From Hyparrhenia diplandra (lineage: Eukaryota > Streptophyta > Magnoliopsida > Poales > Poaceae), in assembly GCA_015847255.1 (NCBI GenBank), contig JADLZK010000401.1, positions 930,001 through 994,000 on the forward strand: a DNA stretch of 64,000 nucleotides. The letters are read 5' to 3'. The first letter of the stretch is position 1. Each line of letters opens with the position of its first letter. The notes beneath the pieces were generated by a model that was not told the DNA's origin, searched no databases, and saw only the letters and a list, made by a program, of their open reading frames with translations. The position numbers were made by a program, and so were the translations under genes. Below are positions 23,479 through 36,306 of this stretch, in pieces.

Positions 23479-23817
23479 GACGATAAATTATGACAAAGAA
23501 CAAGGCTGGTAGTCAAATGGATCAATGTAGGCCGTCTAAAAAAATGTGACCAACCTAGGTAATTTTTCATTAACAAGATAAACAACTAAATTCATGTTGA
23601 ACATGACTCGAACTAGGATGGCTATGTGCATTACCACCTCCTGCTCAATCAGATAGGATAAATGAACAAAAAAATATGTGGAACTGTAGAACAAATCATG
23701 GCCAAATTAACACCGACAAATTAAGAAATATTAAACACACCCAGAATCATGAACTAGAAGTAAGCTGAGCAATATCAGATTTGCTAATTGAAATCTGCAG
23801 AAGAAATTTATAATAAA

Positions 23818-26800
23818 TTAACTAAAGCCAGGATCATAGCATTTCCAGTGTGAGATTGCATCCAGATATGCATCTTCTCCAGATAGGATGTTAGTTACAT
23901 TCATGAAAAGCACAAGTCCATTCTCCTCATTGTCACTTGTAGAAGCACGTGTTCCAAAAGCATAGGACAACAAAGTTTCAAATTTGTCGAATTTATAGCA
24001 CAAGGGACACTTTATGCTACCAGTAGACCCACAATGCGATAAAGGTTTTTTTTTCGTAGATAAGATACAGAAAAGAACTAACGTCTTCAGCAACAAAGCA
24101 TAGGTACTCGTAGCTCCTCCATCTTCACCAGCTCTTTCTCCACTTCAAGCCTTTCAACAAAAATGAAGTCAAACATCATAATCAGAATTCCATTAAAAAA
24201 GGATCCATATCGCATCACAATTTTTTTTTTTAGATTTCACCTCAAAAGCATTTTAAACTCCAATATGTCAAAAGTATAAGAGGCTAATGTGTAAAGATTG
24301 CCTAAGGTAAAACTTTTGCAAGCTTGTTCACATAAAAGTCAAAACAGCCAATTTACTGAAATAAAAACGATGGTAGGGTAGGGTGCTGATCTAACCAGTA
24401 CCACTTCCCCCACATAACAAATTGGTAATCAACCATGTCTACACCAGGAGTGACCAACGGTGAAATCTCTTGGGTGGTTGCTCATATATGGATCAAAGGG
24501 TTCAAATACTTGGGTACAACTATAACAGAGTTGTACAATTCCGTCACGATTTCATCTCTTCAGCGTACTAATTAAGATGCTTCTGAATTTTAAGGATTCG
24601 AATCAGCATACTTGTAGCTAGTGGCTGCTACCCTGTAGCTTGATTGCATCAAGCTATTTAACCATTCTAATGGTGACCATTTGGGCAAAAACTTAGCACA
24701 CATTAGTTGAATCCTATCCCGTACATGAAAGTTGCAAGCGCCATAGAAAAGCATGCTCATGCCCCAATTTGCAAACATACCTTTTCAATAGTGAGCAGAA
24801 TACTTTAATATTTGTGTAGTTATTATATCAGGAGAGCAGACAACCACTATTCTTTCATTTTTATCATGCAATTGAAGTTACATCAAGAACTATCATAGTG
24901 AACTATCAACAAGATTCCTTACCAATTGCATTCGTAAATAAGCAGCCGTTCAGGTAGATAAGGGTGAAAAGAGATGACACCTGACCAAACTATAAAAGCT
25001 CTGTGCTCAAGTACATTTTTGTAAAAAAATTGAGCAGTTGAACATATCGTAGAGAGGACAGTAAACTAGACACTGAATAAGTACAGAAAATGTTCCCACC
25101 ATGTTCATTTATTTATGTATGAAATTGAACTTTTATTTTCTTTCTTTTTCTAGAGTTGTCTAAACATAGAAGCATGGTGTGGAGACAAAACAAACAAAAC
25201 AATTAAGCTACAAGGACTCTATAACAACTTCCATTCAATGACAAAAGAGTTCCTAATGAAGATATTTATGCACAAATTTCTTAAGGTTCAGTGCCTGTTT
25301 GGCTCAGCCTTAGCACGCCATACCCGAACTACGACACAGCAATATCAGTGCTTGGTTACTGCCGTGTGTTGGGCATGCTGAAAGTGCAGCGCCGTTCACT
25401 GTGTAATTCTATGCCAACTCTTGTTAAATGTGTGTCGCCCATTTTGTTCACTGCATTTACAGTTTTGGCGCTGCCAGACTTGCAGCACGATGGCATGCTG
25501 CAAGAACTAAACAGGCCCTAAATCTGTAAAAATCACTAGCTGGTAGTTGAACATCAGCATCATTGCTGTCAGACTTGAAGGGGCAACTAAACGTAATTTC
25601 TAAGGGAATTGGTGATTTTGCCCCAGTTTTTGGATATGTGTGATTTTACCCCTCTGTTTCCGCGGATGAACACTCAGTTTACCCCTCTTTTTGGAAGGCG
25701 TGAGCGGGATACGTGAAAAAAAAGACGGTAACAGGAACCCACCCGTCCCCTTCCACCCTGCCCCCTTCGCTGTTCCCCTCGCTTTTCCCGGCCGGACACG
25801 AGCATTCTCCCCCATGTCTCCCCGAACCTAGCTTGGGGCGGCTGCGGCGCTGGATCCACGGGCGGCGGATGACGGCAGGTCGCGCGGTGCTCCGGGAGCG
25901 CGGTTGCCCTCGGTGTGGGGCGCTCAAGCCGCTGTTGGGCAGGTTGACGCTGGCGGGCGGACGGCTGCTCCGGCTCGGGCGCGGCGCGGCGTGTGCCTTC
26001 TGAGGCGGGCGGTTGCTCGCCGGCGGGGCGGCGGGCGGGCATGGCGGCCAGGGCGCCACTTCGCGGGCACGGCGGCCAGGGCGGGCGGGCGGTTTGGCCC
26101 CTGCGCTTGGGGCGGGACGGCTGCTTCGGCGTACTTGGCACAGTACGACGGTTCGCCCGTGTTCCGCGAGTGGCCGGGCGCGACGAGGGCGGCTGTCGCC
26201 ACCGGCGCAGAGGAAAAAAAAAGTGGGCAAATTGGTCTTTTTATGTTCTTTTTAACACCGTTAAGTGGTGTTCACAGAATAGGGGTAAAGCTGGTCTTCA
26301 ATTCGAAATAGCAGGGGCAAAATCACACAGATCCAAAAACAGGGGCAAAATCACCATTAGAATATAAAACAGGGGCAAAATCACCAATTCCCCAATTTCT
26401 AAACACAGAGAGTTTATGTTGTTAAGTGCAAGTGAGTCAAACACATCTATGTCTCTGTGGCCACTTTAGTTTAGTGTGATGAATGATGATCATTACTCCA
26501 TTCTACGAAACAAGTAAGTGGAATCTCGTTTTGGGTAAGGAATGGTTCGGTTATTCATGCTTAACAGTTGCAACCCAAATTTGATCAAGCTATAGCTAAT
26601 AAACAAGAGGACTTGTTCTGTCAACAGGCTGCAACTGAACAGATACCAAGAAAAATAACAGAGCCTTCTGCAATAAGCAAGAATGGTGAATTGGTGACAT
26701 AATATACTGTGTAATAAACACACAAGCCTCAGAGCAAAGGGTGTATTGTATACCTCAACTGCATACCACATCACAATGCATATTGTGCCTTCCTCCAGGC

Positions 26801-27504
26801 CTCCGCCATCCTCCAGAAGCTCCAAAGCTTCACTGTTATAATGGGGCCTAAAACGAAGCAATTCAACATGGCCAGGCCCAATGCTCCTACGTCACAGATC
26901 ACTGAACCCAGGATGAATGCCATTGAAGCAAGGGCTACGGGAGCGGGAGAGGCACACAGCATGGCCCGCACTGCCGTCGCATACCATGACTCCGGAGCAG
27001 ACTCCTGGACACGAACGAAAGGCAACAAAATCAAGACTAAAAATTATGCATATTTGCAACAAAAGATTGCAATTTCAGCTGACACCTATCCTATTCTCAT
27101 CGCAGCGGCAGAAAAATTGGATACCAAAAGACACTATTTGTTTCCCCTTTCCGCACCTTCATTACCTCAATCTCAGCTACAGGGATGACGACATCCGAGT
27201 GGGCCAACATCCGTATCAGCAGTAGCAAGGGCAAGACAGGCACAACGCTGACCCACGTCGCTACCCAGATGACCTTGTACGCCGCGGTGACCACAGCGCA
27301 ACCTTCACCGCAGGCGAGCCGGCCGATTTCCTTGGCGGCGTGGCCCCAGAAGATAAGCCACATGGTTGCGAGGAACAAGCAGAAGACGGCGTCGACAGCG
27401 GCCAAGGCGAGGCGGGTGCACGCCAACCACGCCACATTGCGCCGTGCTGGCGGCGGCGGAGACGGATGCACCTGCGTCTTGGCGGCAGCGGCGGCGACGG
27501 CCAT
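23818..27504 (-). CDS. Unrecognised multi-exon membrane protein gene, unit B
   Basis: Exon 1 starts at ATG 27504-27502 and ends PVAEIE at a GT donor. Compared with unit A it has Thr for Val near residue 10 and AAKEIG for ATMEIG, with the two hydrophobic segments kept. Exon 2 begins SAPESWYATAVRAML. The next frame (RFRPHYNSEALELL, ending WYAVE before GT) is at about 26755-26861 and the terminal frame ends YDPGFS at 23818. That last frame has two extra residues (EN) against unit A. A 790 bp Mutator-like element sits in an intron (25604-26393). Exon joins are inferred, and the exon 2/3 border changes frame, so an unseen intron or a frameshift is needed. No family recognised. Confidence 0.4.
25604..26393. 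mobile_element. Mutator-like (Pack-MULE type) element, unit B
   Basis: Flanked by the 9 bp target duplication AATTTCTAA (25595-25603 and 26394-26402). Unit A has the uninterrupted site. The ends read GGGAATTGGTGATTTTGCCC and, inverted, GGGGAATTGGTGATTTTGCC. The right end carries two more copies of the GGTGATTTTGCCCC motif. The middle (about 25800-26215) is GC-rich and gene-like, as in elements that captured host exons; no stable frame is recognised. Confidence 0.8.
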
Positions 27505-27838
27505 GGAGGTGGGGAAACCCTAGGTTCTCGAAGCTTCTTTCTCCTCTAGTGGCTAGCTACTTGGCTGCGCTGCTCTCTGTGTACTGTGGAAATGTGGGGA
27601 AAGAAGAGCTACGAGAGGGGGGGTTTATGGCCATGCCCATGGAGAGGGGGTTTATGGTCGGCTGCGGTTGGATTATGGCTGGGATAGCAGTTGCATTATT
27701 ACAGCAAATTAACATCATCTAGCCGGCAGTCTAGAAATCAACCATGTCATAATATTTTTTCTCTTAAAACAAACACTAATAATAGAAAAATAAAGGTGGG
27801 GTCTCTTTAGTTCAGGTTTTTTAAAAGATGGGCGCTTA

Positions 27839-28073
27839 GTGTTTGGAACTGCTCCACGAACTCTGCTCCTCAAGGTCCACCGTAGAGCAGCTCCAAAAAA
27901 AAAAAAACTGAGCTCGTGGAGTATCTCTTTGGGTGTTCTCACAACTCCACCTTTTTTCTTGAACTCACAACTCCACCCCTTTTTTCTCGAACTGAGTGCG
28001 TGGAGCTGAAACCGTTTGGCTAGGAAATATGGAGCCGAGCTGAAAAACGTGGAGCGGAGCAGTTCCAAACACC
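27839..28073. mobile_element. MITE with GTGTTTGGAACTGCTCC ends, unit B only
   Basis: Left end GTGTTTGGAACTGCTCCA; right end, inverted, GGTGTTTGGAACTGCTCCG. It splits the ~130 bp direct repeat. Units A and D read through the site. The 3-base target (TTA/TAA) is not clean. Confidence 0.7.
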
Positions 28074-29283
28074 TCATAAGATGTCTGCCTCTAGATTTTT
28101 TTAAAAAATAATAAAATATTGAGCTCACCTCCGAGCAAATCTGGCCATCGATCCATCCACCTCGCCGCCAATAGGGTCTCCTCTCCCGTTTCTTTAGTTC
28201 AGGTTTTCAAAAATGGAGTGCTTAAGATGCTTGTCTCTAGATTCTTTCTTACAAAAGAAATATATTGAGCTCAGCGCCAAGCACACCTGGCCACCGCGCC
28301 ATGGATCAATCCACCTCACAGCCAAAGCCCATCTGGCCACGTCGTCATCAATCCATCCACCTCGTTGTTCATCAATCTACCAAGAAATGGGCAAGGTGGG
28401 CTTGCCTCAATCCATTCACCTTCGCCTCCTCCTTCACCTCCTGCAAAGGAGCATCAATGTAGCTAGAAAGGGGAGAGAAAGCTGATGGAAGCTGAGATGA
28501 AGGCATACTTACTCGGGCTGTTGAGATGAAGACATACTACATTGGGCGAGTTATGGGTGGTGGAGGTCCAACGTGTTAACATGAAGACGAGATTCTTCAG
28601 GGCGTTACACCTCCTCGTCCGCGAGGCGGTCCATGAGACCATCCCCGATCTATGACACCAACGACAGGGCTACTATGTGAAGACAATGGTTGTGGTGACA
28701 AGATTCTCGAACGATGAAAAAGTGGCTAGGACGCCTCCACCACCATCGTTGCATATACGTCCGCGTCCTACCTATGTACTCCGACTGTTTCTAAATATTT
28801 GTTATTTTCTCTTCTCAAAAATAATTGTAACTAAATATTTGTTATTTTTGCTTCTAAAAAATAATTGTAACTAAATAGTAATTAAGTATTATGGAAAGAT
28901 CGTTTAAAAAAGGGGAGGAGTACTTTTTTAATAAATTTGGTCAAACTTATGTCACGTAAAGTATAACAACTACCACCATTATTTAGAGATCGAGCCATAC
29001 TACATATACTTAATCTTTCAAAGAAAAAGGTCAAGCATGCATCAAACGAAGTGATCATAGTGCATATAATCTTTCAAAGGAAAAAGTCACGTAACAACAC
29101 GATTAGGTAGCTACAGTCTATGTGGACATAATGATTCATGACCACATCAAACCAAGTGACCATACGTGCACTGTGCCTACACGGCTGACACACGCAAAGG
29201 ATGCAGCGGGCTTCTGCCACGGCAGAGCCGAAAGCATGGCTGACACACGCACACTATTTAAGCATCGAGTTGTCACGTGCCTA
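28074..29283. other. Spacer of unit B
   Basis: Collinear with 10840-12049 in unit A, without a supported gene. It lacks the Stowaway, composite and CCTTGTTTAG elements of unit A. Confidence 0.4.
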
Positions 29284-29514
29284 TTCCTCCGCCCATGAAG
29301 TTCGTGGTTTTTGGCTTTGAAACTTTATGTTTGACCATCCATCTAATTCAAAATATTTATGTAAATTATAAAATAAATTAATTAATATTCAAGTATCTTC
29401 ATTGATAAAATAAGTCGTAACAAAATAAATTATATTTGTGTAAAAAATTGAATAAGACGAAACATCGAATAAGATGGCACGGAATCCAGGGTGACAAAAG
29501 TGGGACGGAGGGAG
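29284..29514. mobile_element. Stowaway MITE, unit B only
   Basis: The right end reads GTGGGACGGAGGGAG before TA, a textbook Stowaway terminus. The left end after TA is decayed (TTCCTCCGCCC). Unit A shows the unoccupied site. Confidence 0.75.
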
Positions 29515-30724
29515 TACACCTTTATGGGTGTGTTTTGAATTAATAATTTTAGGGCTTCCATTTGACCGGACGTCGGAATAGAAGGGTATTTAGTTAGTGA
29601 AATATTTTAGATTTGAATACTGTAGTATTTTTTGTTCTTATTAAGTCATTATTGTCCCACATGGATTAACAAGGCTCAAAAGATTCGTCTCGCATACAAT
29701 TAATTTTTTATTTACCTATATTTAATACTCTATGTATAAGATAAAAAATTTAATGTGATAGATACTGGACCATTTTTTGGGTCACTTTTTTTTCTCTACT
29801 TTTTGAAGACTAATTAAAAAGCTAACTTTAGAATTCACCTATATAGTGCGAGAAGGATCTTTTAACTATAATTAATATATCATTATCACATGTGGGTATT
29901 GTAGCACTTATGGCTAATAATGGAGTAATTATGCTTAAAAGATTCATTTCATTGTGTACATTCGAATGGTGTAATTAGTTTTTTTATTTCATTCATATTT
30001 AATGCTAAATGCATGTGCCGGAATAATTCGATGTGACGGTGATGTAACATGCTCTATTTAAATAATTCAAATATTTAAACATGACCGGCCACCCAGCGCC
30101 CCAAGCCAGCGTACAGCCTCATCTTCCACGTCTTCACGCGAGGTCCGGATCATGTCTCCGCTTGCGGCTTTGCAGCACGGCGTAGTCGCCTGTAGAGGAT
30201 GCAAAGGCCTCATCACAGAAAAGCACTAAACACCGAGGCAAGCATGCATTGCAGGCATGGAGCATCAACAAAGCAGCATAACTAGCTCAGCATTTTTTAG
30301 AGGCTGAGAGGATGAGGAGACGCGTGTGTCCAACTTCACATCCCTGTTGTTGCCTTTTCATCCGTGGATGTACGAACTTGATGGGGCAGCACGATGTAAC
30401 GCCAGTGTTGGCCGTGCCCTTACATCCACCGGATCCGGTGACCAACTTTCACCACAATGTAAATACTGCAGTTGCAAGCACCGCACGGTGCCACACCGCC
30501 TTCCACATCAGCTGCATGCCCCGCCCACGTGTGCCATGGAGTTTGCTCTTGTCACGCCACGCTATGCATGGCGTGACAATGTTGATAGATTGCTCCATGT
30601 ATCGTGGCGCAACCAAAAGGGTTAGTGTGTTCATAGGGTTGAGTGTGCGTGCGTGTTGTGAGTGTCTGCGTTGTACTGTGTCATTCTCAAAAAAAAAAAA
30701 CATTGAGCTCAGCACTGAGCACAT
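29515..30724. other. End of unit B with the unoccupied Tat target
   Basis: Holds the same MITE relics as 12405-12873, then GATGTAACATGCTCTATTTAAAT at about 30045-30062 without the Tat element, then the tail homologous to 21908-22480. It closes with a GTTCATAGGG...A-run stretch (about 30625-30700) resembling a LINE-like 3' end. Confidence 0.5.
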
Positions 30725-31258
30725 GTGAGGGATAAACTCATATATCTCCTCATAGCCCATCATAGACCGGGCCATCCTGGATGGCCCAGACACAAGATAA
30801 GCCCAAGCGGTACTCGGGGCTAGTTGGCTGCCTCGCGCACCTCTTTCAATTCCCATCTACAACCATGGGCATACTCCTCGGTAGACTGCTAACCACCTTT
30901 TGTCGACAACGACATGCCAGGTAGGGGGTGGGCACGCAGACTTCATGACTGGAAAGACGGTGATTCTTCCGAGCTCCATGGTTGTAGCTCCCGGCCTAGC
31001 TTTCACCGGCGCCGACCACGGCGTCAACATCATTGAATCAGCCCAGATTCAATATGCTCAAACCATGCCTGCTGCTCCGGCGCAAATCCAATCTGCTTCG
31101 GCGACACCTACACCTACGGTGGCTGTCTCGGGATCTCTCTCGGGAACTGCTTCACCGTCAACTTGCCCCGGTACACGTTCACCTCTTCCTCAGTGCAAGA
31201 TGCGGTTCGACCACAACATCGATGATCTGCTCAAAGGCATCCATCGGATCACCCTCGG
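30725..31258 (+). mobile_element. Truncated gypsy-type fragment, unit C
   Basis: Starts TGTGAGGGATAAACTC, an LTR-like start, and continues into the stretch shared with 4699-5150, including GCCAGGTAGGGGGTG. It is longer on the left than the copy at 4699, showing what the Athila-like insertion displaced there. Confidence 0.5.
30769..30787. repeat. Perfect 9 bp inverted repeat near the copy junction
   Basis: GGGCCATCC, a single T, then GGATGGCCC. It lies inside the truncated retroelement, 23 bp left of the point where homology to 4699 starts. Confidence 0.7.
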
Positions 31259-31401
31259 TTTGAGTGAGTGCACACTTGGTTGAATCTGCTAGATCCAACT
31301 GTCTACTAAAATATAACTAAACATATATACCCATACACATGTTTATCAAGTTCCATGGTCATCAATATGAATGTCGATCATGTCTCACTACATCATATGT
31401 A

Positions 31402-31550
31402 GTGCTCCTTTCGTTCCAAATTGTAGTTCACTTTGACTTGTCTAGATCGATTTTTTTAATATATATCTAGACATAGTGTATAACTAGTTGCATAGCAAAA
31501 TCAATGTATCTAGAAAAGCTAAAGTGAACTATAATTTGTAACAGATGGAG
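31402..31550. mobile_element. Stowaway-type MITE, unit C
   Basis: Copy of 5292-5440 with TA flanks. Confidence 0.65.
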
Positions 31551-31698
31551 TAGCACTCAACAGTAAGAGTCGCAACCCACTTGACATATCACATCACAGC
31601 TCACCACTTCAATTCCTTTCCACATTTTCCCATAAAAACAAACCCTCACAACTCTATAATGTGGACAATGGCCATACACGTGTCTCCAACCATATCCT

Positions 31699-31989
31699 AT
31701 GACCAGTGCACCTTTCACTACTGCAGACCATTTTACCAACAATATTTGTACCATCAATTCTATTAAAGCCGACAATGAAATATTATCACCACCGGTTAGT
31801 GAAATAAAACCAGCTCGAGCGCATATACGCCGAACCCGCCCTCCCACTCCCCTTCTCATCCTCTGTTCAACACACATCACACACGACCTCCTGCCCCCCT
31901 CCTCCCCACCGCCCCTGCCCTTGCTCCTTGCCATATTGCTCACTCCACCATGGCCTAAGGAGGTGATGAACACAGCAGATCTAGCCTAG
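31699..31989 (+). other. Conserved short open frame, unit C
   Basis: Copy of 5589-5879 with one extra and one missing C in two C-runs that cancel out. Coding is doubtful. Confidence 0.2.
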
Positions 31990-32328
31990 GACGATAAATA
32001 ATGACAAAGAACAAGGCTGGTAGTCAAATGGATCAATGTAGGCCGTCCAAAAAAAAATGTGACCAACCTAGGTAATTTTTCATTAACAAGATAAACAACC
32101 AAATTCATGTTGAACATGACTCGAACTATGATGGCTATGTGCATGACCACATCCTGCTCAATCAGATAGGATAAATGAAAAAATATATGTGGAACTGTAG
32201 AACAAATCATGGCCAAATTAACATCCACAAATTAAGAAATATTAAACACACCCAGAATCATGAACTAGAAGTAAGCTGAGCAATATCAGATTTGCTAAGA
32301 GAAATCTGCAGAAGAAATTTATAATAAA

Positions 32329-35292
32329 TTAACTAAAGCCAAGATCATAGCATGTCCAGTCTGAGATTGCATCCAGATATGCATCTTCCCCTGCTAGGAT
32401 GTTAGTTACATTCATGAAAAGCACAAGTCCCTCATTGTCACTTGTAGAAGCACGAGTTCCAAAAGCATAGGACAACAAAGTTTCAAATTTGCCGAATTCA
32501 TAGCACAAAGGGATACTTTATGCTACCAGTAGACCCACAATGCGATAAAGGTTTTTTTTTTTTCTACATAAGATACAGAAAAGAACTAATGTCTTCAGCA
32601 ACAAAGCATAGGGACTCGTAGCTCCTCCATCTTCACCAGCTCTTTCTCCACTTCAAGCCTTTCAACAAAAATGAAGTCAAACATCTTAATCAGAATATGT
32701 CCATAAAAAATGGATCCATATCGCATCACAATTTTTAAATTAAATTTCACCTCAAAAGTATTTTAAATTCCAATATGTCAAAAGTATAAGAGGCTAATGT
32801 GTAAAGATTGCCTAATGTAAAACTTTTGCATGCTTGTTCATATAAAAGTCAAAACAGCCAATTTACTGAAATAAAAACGATGGTAGGGTGCTGATCTAAC
32901 CAGTACCACTTCCCCTACATAGCAAATTGTCTACACCAGGAGTGACCAACGTTGAAAATCACTTGGGTGGTTGCTCATATATGGATCAAAGGGTTCAAAT
33001 ACTTGGGTACAACTATAACAGAGTTGTACAATTCCATCACGATATCATCTCTTCAGCGTACTAATTAAGATGCTTCTGAATTTTAAGGATTAGAATCAGC
33101 ATACTTGTAGCTAGTGGCTGCTACCCTGTAGCTTGATTGCATCAAGCTATTTAACCATTCTAATGGTGACCATTTAGGCAAAAAAACTTAGCATAGATTA
33201 GCTGAATCCTATCCCGTACATGAAAGTTGCAAGCGCCGTGAGAAAAGCATGTTCATGCCCCGATTTGCAAACATACCTTTTCACTAGTGAGCAGAATACT
33301 TTAATATTTGTGTAGTTGTTATATCAGGAGAGCAGACAAGCACTATTAGTTTTGTATTTATATCGGAGCAGACAACCACTATTCTTTCATTTTTATCATG
33401 CAATTGAAGTTACATCAAGAACTATCATATTGAACTATCAACAAGATTCCTTACCAATTGCATTCGGTAAATAAGCAGCCGTTCAGGTAGATAATTAAGG
33501 GTGAAAAGAGATGACACCAAACTACAAAAGCTCTGTGCTCAAGTACATTTTCATAAAAAAATAGAGCAGTTGAACATATCATAGAGAGCACAGTAAACTA
33601 GACAATGAATAAGTACAGAAAATGTTCCCACCATGTTCATTTATTTATGTATGAAATTGAACTTTATTTCCTTTCTTTTTCTAAAGTCTAAACATAGAAG
33701 CATGGTGTGGAGACAAAACAAAAAGAACAATTAAGCTACAAGGACTCTATAACAACTTCCATTCAATGACAAAAGAGTTCCTAATGAAGATATTTATGCA
33801 CAAATTTCTTAAGGTTCAGTGCCTGTCTGGCTCATAGCCTTAGCACGCCATACCCGAACCACGGCACAGCAATATCTCCGCTTGGTTACTGCCGTGTGTT
33901 GGGCATGCTGAAAGTGCAGCGTCATTCGCTGTGTAATTCTATGCCAACTCTTGTTAAATGTGTGTCACCCATTTTGTTCACCGCATTTACAGTTTCGGCG
34001 CTGCCAGACTCACGGTACAATGGCATGCTGCAGGAACTAAACAGGCCCTCAAAATCAATAGAAAATCAAGAGCGGGTAGTTGAACATCAGCATCATTGAT
34101 GTCAGACTTGAAGGGGGAACTAAACCTAATTTCTAAACACAGAGAGTTTCTGTTGTTAAGTGCAAGTGAGTCAAACACATCTATGTCTCTGTGACAACTT
34201 CAGTTTAGTCTGATGAATGATTGTCATTACTCCATTCTACGAAACAACTTAGTGGAATCCCGTTTCGGGTAAGGAATGGTTCGGTTATTCATGCTTAACA
34301 GTTGCAACCCAAAATTGATCAAGCTATACTAAACAAGAGGACTTGTTCTGTCAACAGGCTGCAACTGAACAGATACCAAAAAAACAACAGAGCATTCTGC
34401 AATAAACTAGAATGGTGAATTGGTGACATAATATACTGTGTAATAAACACGCAAGCCTCAGAGCAAAGGGTGTATACCTCAACTGCATACCACATCACAG
34501 AGCATATTGTGCCTTCCTCCAGGCCCTCGCCATCCTCCAGACGGTCCAAAATTTCACTGTTATAAAGGGGCCTTAAACGAAGCAATTCAGCATGGCCAAG
34601 CCCAATGCCCCCACGTCATAGATCACTGAACCCATTCTCTCCCGATGAGATCCCATCACGGGCGAGTCCCCCTTCACCAGATCACTGATGGGCATGAGCA
34701 GGATGAACGCCAGGCAAGCAAGGGCTACAGGAGCGGCCCGAGCGGGAGAGGCACACAGCATGGCCCGCACTGCCGTCGCATACCATGTCTCCCCAGCAGG
34801 CTCCTGGACAGGAACGAAAGGCAAATAAATCATGCATATTTGCAATAAAAGATTCCAATTTCAGCTAACACCTATCCTATTCTCATCGCCGCGGCAGAAA
34901 AATTGGATACCAAAAGACACTATTTTTTCCTCTTTCCGCACCTTCATTACCTCAATCTCAGCTACAGGGATGACGACATCCGAGTGGTACAACATCCGTA
35001 TCAGCAGTAGCAAGGGCAAGACATGCACAACGCTGACCCACGCCGCTACATAGATGACCTTGTCCGCCGCGGTGACCACAGCGCAACCCTCACCGCAGGC
35101 GAGCCGGCCGATTTCCATGGTGGCGTGGCCCCAGAAGATAAGCCACATGGTTGCGAGGAACAAGCAGAAGACGGCGTCGACAGCGGCCAAGGCGAGGCGG
35201 GTGCACGCCAACCCACGCCACATTGCGCCGTGCTGGCGGCGGGGCGGCGACGGATGCACCTGCACCTTGGCGGCAGCGGCGGCGACGGCCAT
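32329..35292 (-). CDS. Unrecognised multi-exon membrane protein gene, unit C
   Basis: Collinear with the unit A gene. Exon 1 from ATG 35292-35290 shows a short shifted stretch near residues 17-27 (PRRQHGAMWRG in place of PPARRNVAW) caused by two compensating indels in GC runs. Exon 2 is intact further than in A (through MGSVIYDVGALGLAMLNCF). The frame at 33078-33270, matching 6968-7156, is broken by extra A residues and a GTG/GTA change. The terminal frame is kept to the stop at 32329. Whether the gene is alive depends on which indels are real. Family not recognised. Confidence 0.35.
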
Positions 35293-35438
35293 GGAGGTGG
35301 GGAAACCCTAGGTTCTCGAAGCTTCTTTTTCTGCTCTAGTGGCTGGCTACCTGGCTGCTCTCGTGGAACTGTGGAAATGTGGGGAAAGAAGAGCGACGAA
35401 GGGGGTTTACGGCCATGCCCATGGAGGGGGGTTTATGG

Positions 35439-36247
35439 CCTAGTTTTTAAACCGACCGGTGATCGAACCGTGAGGCTGTCGGTTCAATGGTTCATTGGTC
35501 CAACCGTTTAGAACCGTTTGAACCGTCGGTCCGATAAGAATGGACCGTTTTATCGAACCGGTCACAAATACTTTGAACCGGTGTGTATATATAATGATTT
35601 AATTAATAATTATATGCATTCTTCGCCTCATGTTCCGGTCATCTAAAACATGTATTAAGTAACCACTAAAAAAACAAGCATGACAAAATAATATATGAAG
35701 CACTTACGATTAGCAAAAAATGATTTAAATTGCAATTGAAATATTCACTATTACAAGAATCTTAAATGCTAAAATAGAGTGCACTATTGTCAAGAGCTTG
35801 TTGAGATAATTAAAACGAATAACTATTTGTCCAATTTAGAGCTCTTATGAAATAGTTATCAAATTTTAAAAAAAAAAAAGAAGCAATTAAAAAAGTCAAC
35901 AGACGCATGCAAACGTTTAAAGCCTCACATGGGCTTCACACAACATCAACCAGTAGCCTGGCCCGCTGGCGGCAGGTGCTGCATGCAGCATGTGGCCATG
36001 CACGCACCCGCAGGCCCAATCACAGCTTGCCGACCGCGCTGCAGTTGCAGTCTTGCACGCCCCAGCAAGAACCGCTCGGTTCACTATAAACCGGCCGGTT
36101 GACCGGTTCCCTTAAAAACCGGCGGTTTGACCGGTTTTTCCCGGTCCAATTGCATAAGCGATCTTTTAAGTGAATCGGACCGGTGTAGGCTCTGGTTCGG
36201 TCTTTTACCGGTCGAACCGCCGGTCCGGTCCGGTTTAAAAAACTAGG
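35439..36247. mobile_element. hAT-like non-autonomous element, unit C only
   Basis: 809 bp between two copies of the 8 bp target GTTTATGG (35431-35438, 36248-36255). The ends are CCTAGTTTTTAAACCG and, inverted, CCTAGTTTTTTAAACCGGAC. Both sub-terminal regions are full of AACCG/CGGTT motifs. An 8 bp duplication points to the hAT group. The middle has no transposase frame. Absent from A, B and D, so it is younger than the block duplication or private to one haplotype. Confidence 0.75.
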
Positions 36248-36306
36248 GTTTATGGTCGGTTTGCGGTCGGATTATGACTGGGTCGGCGTTGCATTATTAC
36301 GGTATT

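Larger units (their letters stand above)
4699..27396. repeat. First copy of the ~27 kb tandem block (units A and B plus Tat element 1)
   Basis: Base 4699 onward matches 30810 onward and stays collinear to the unit gene's exon 1 near 27396 / 54366. The offset grows from 26111 to about 26970, mostly because of an 809 bp insertion in the second copy. AT-rich parts are near identical; GC-rich parts differ by many small indels. Confidence 0.9.

Noticed and set aside
25674..26311. Long frames on both strands in the Mutator-like centre
   Set aside because: GC-rich cargo; the copy at 52628-53273 has unrelated frames.
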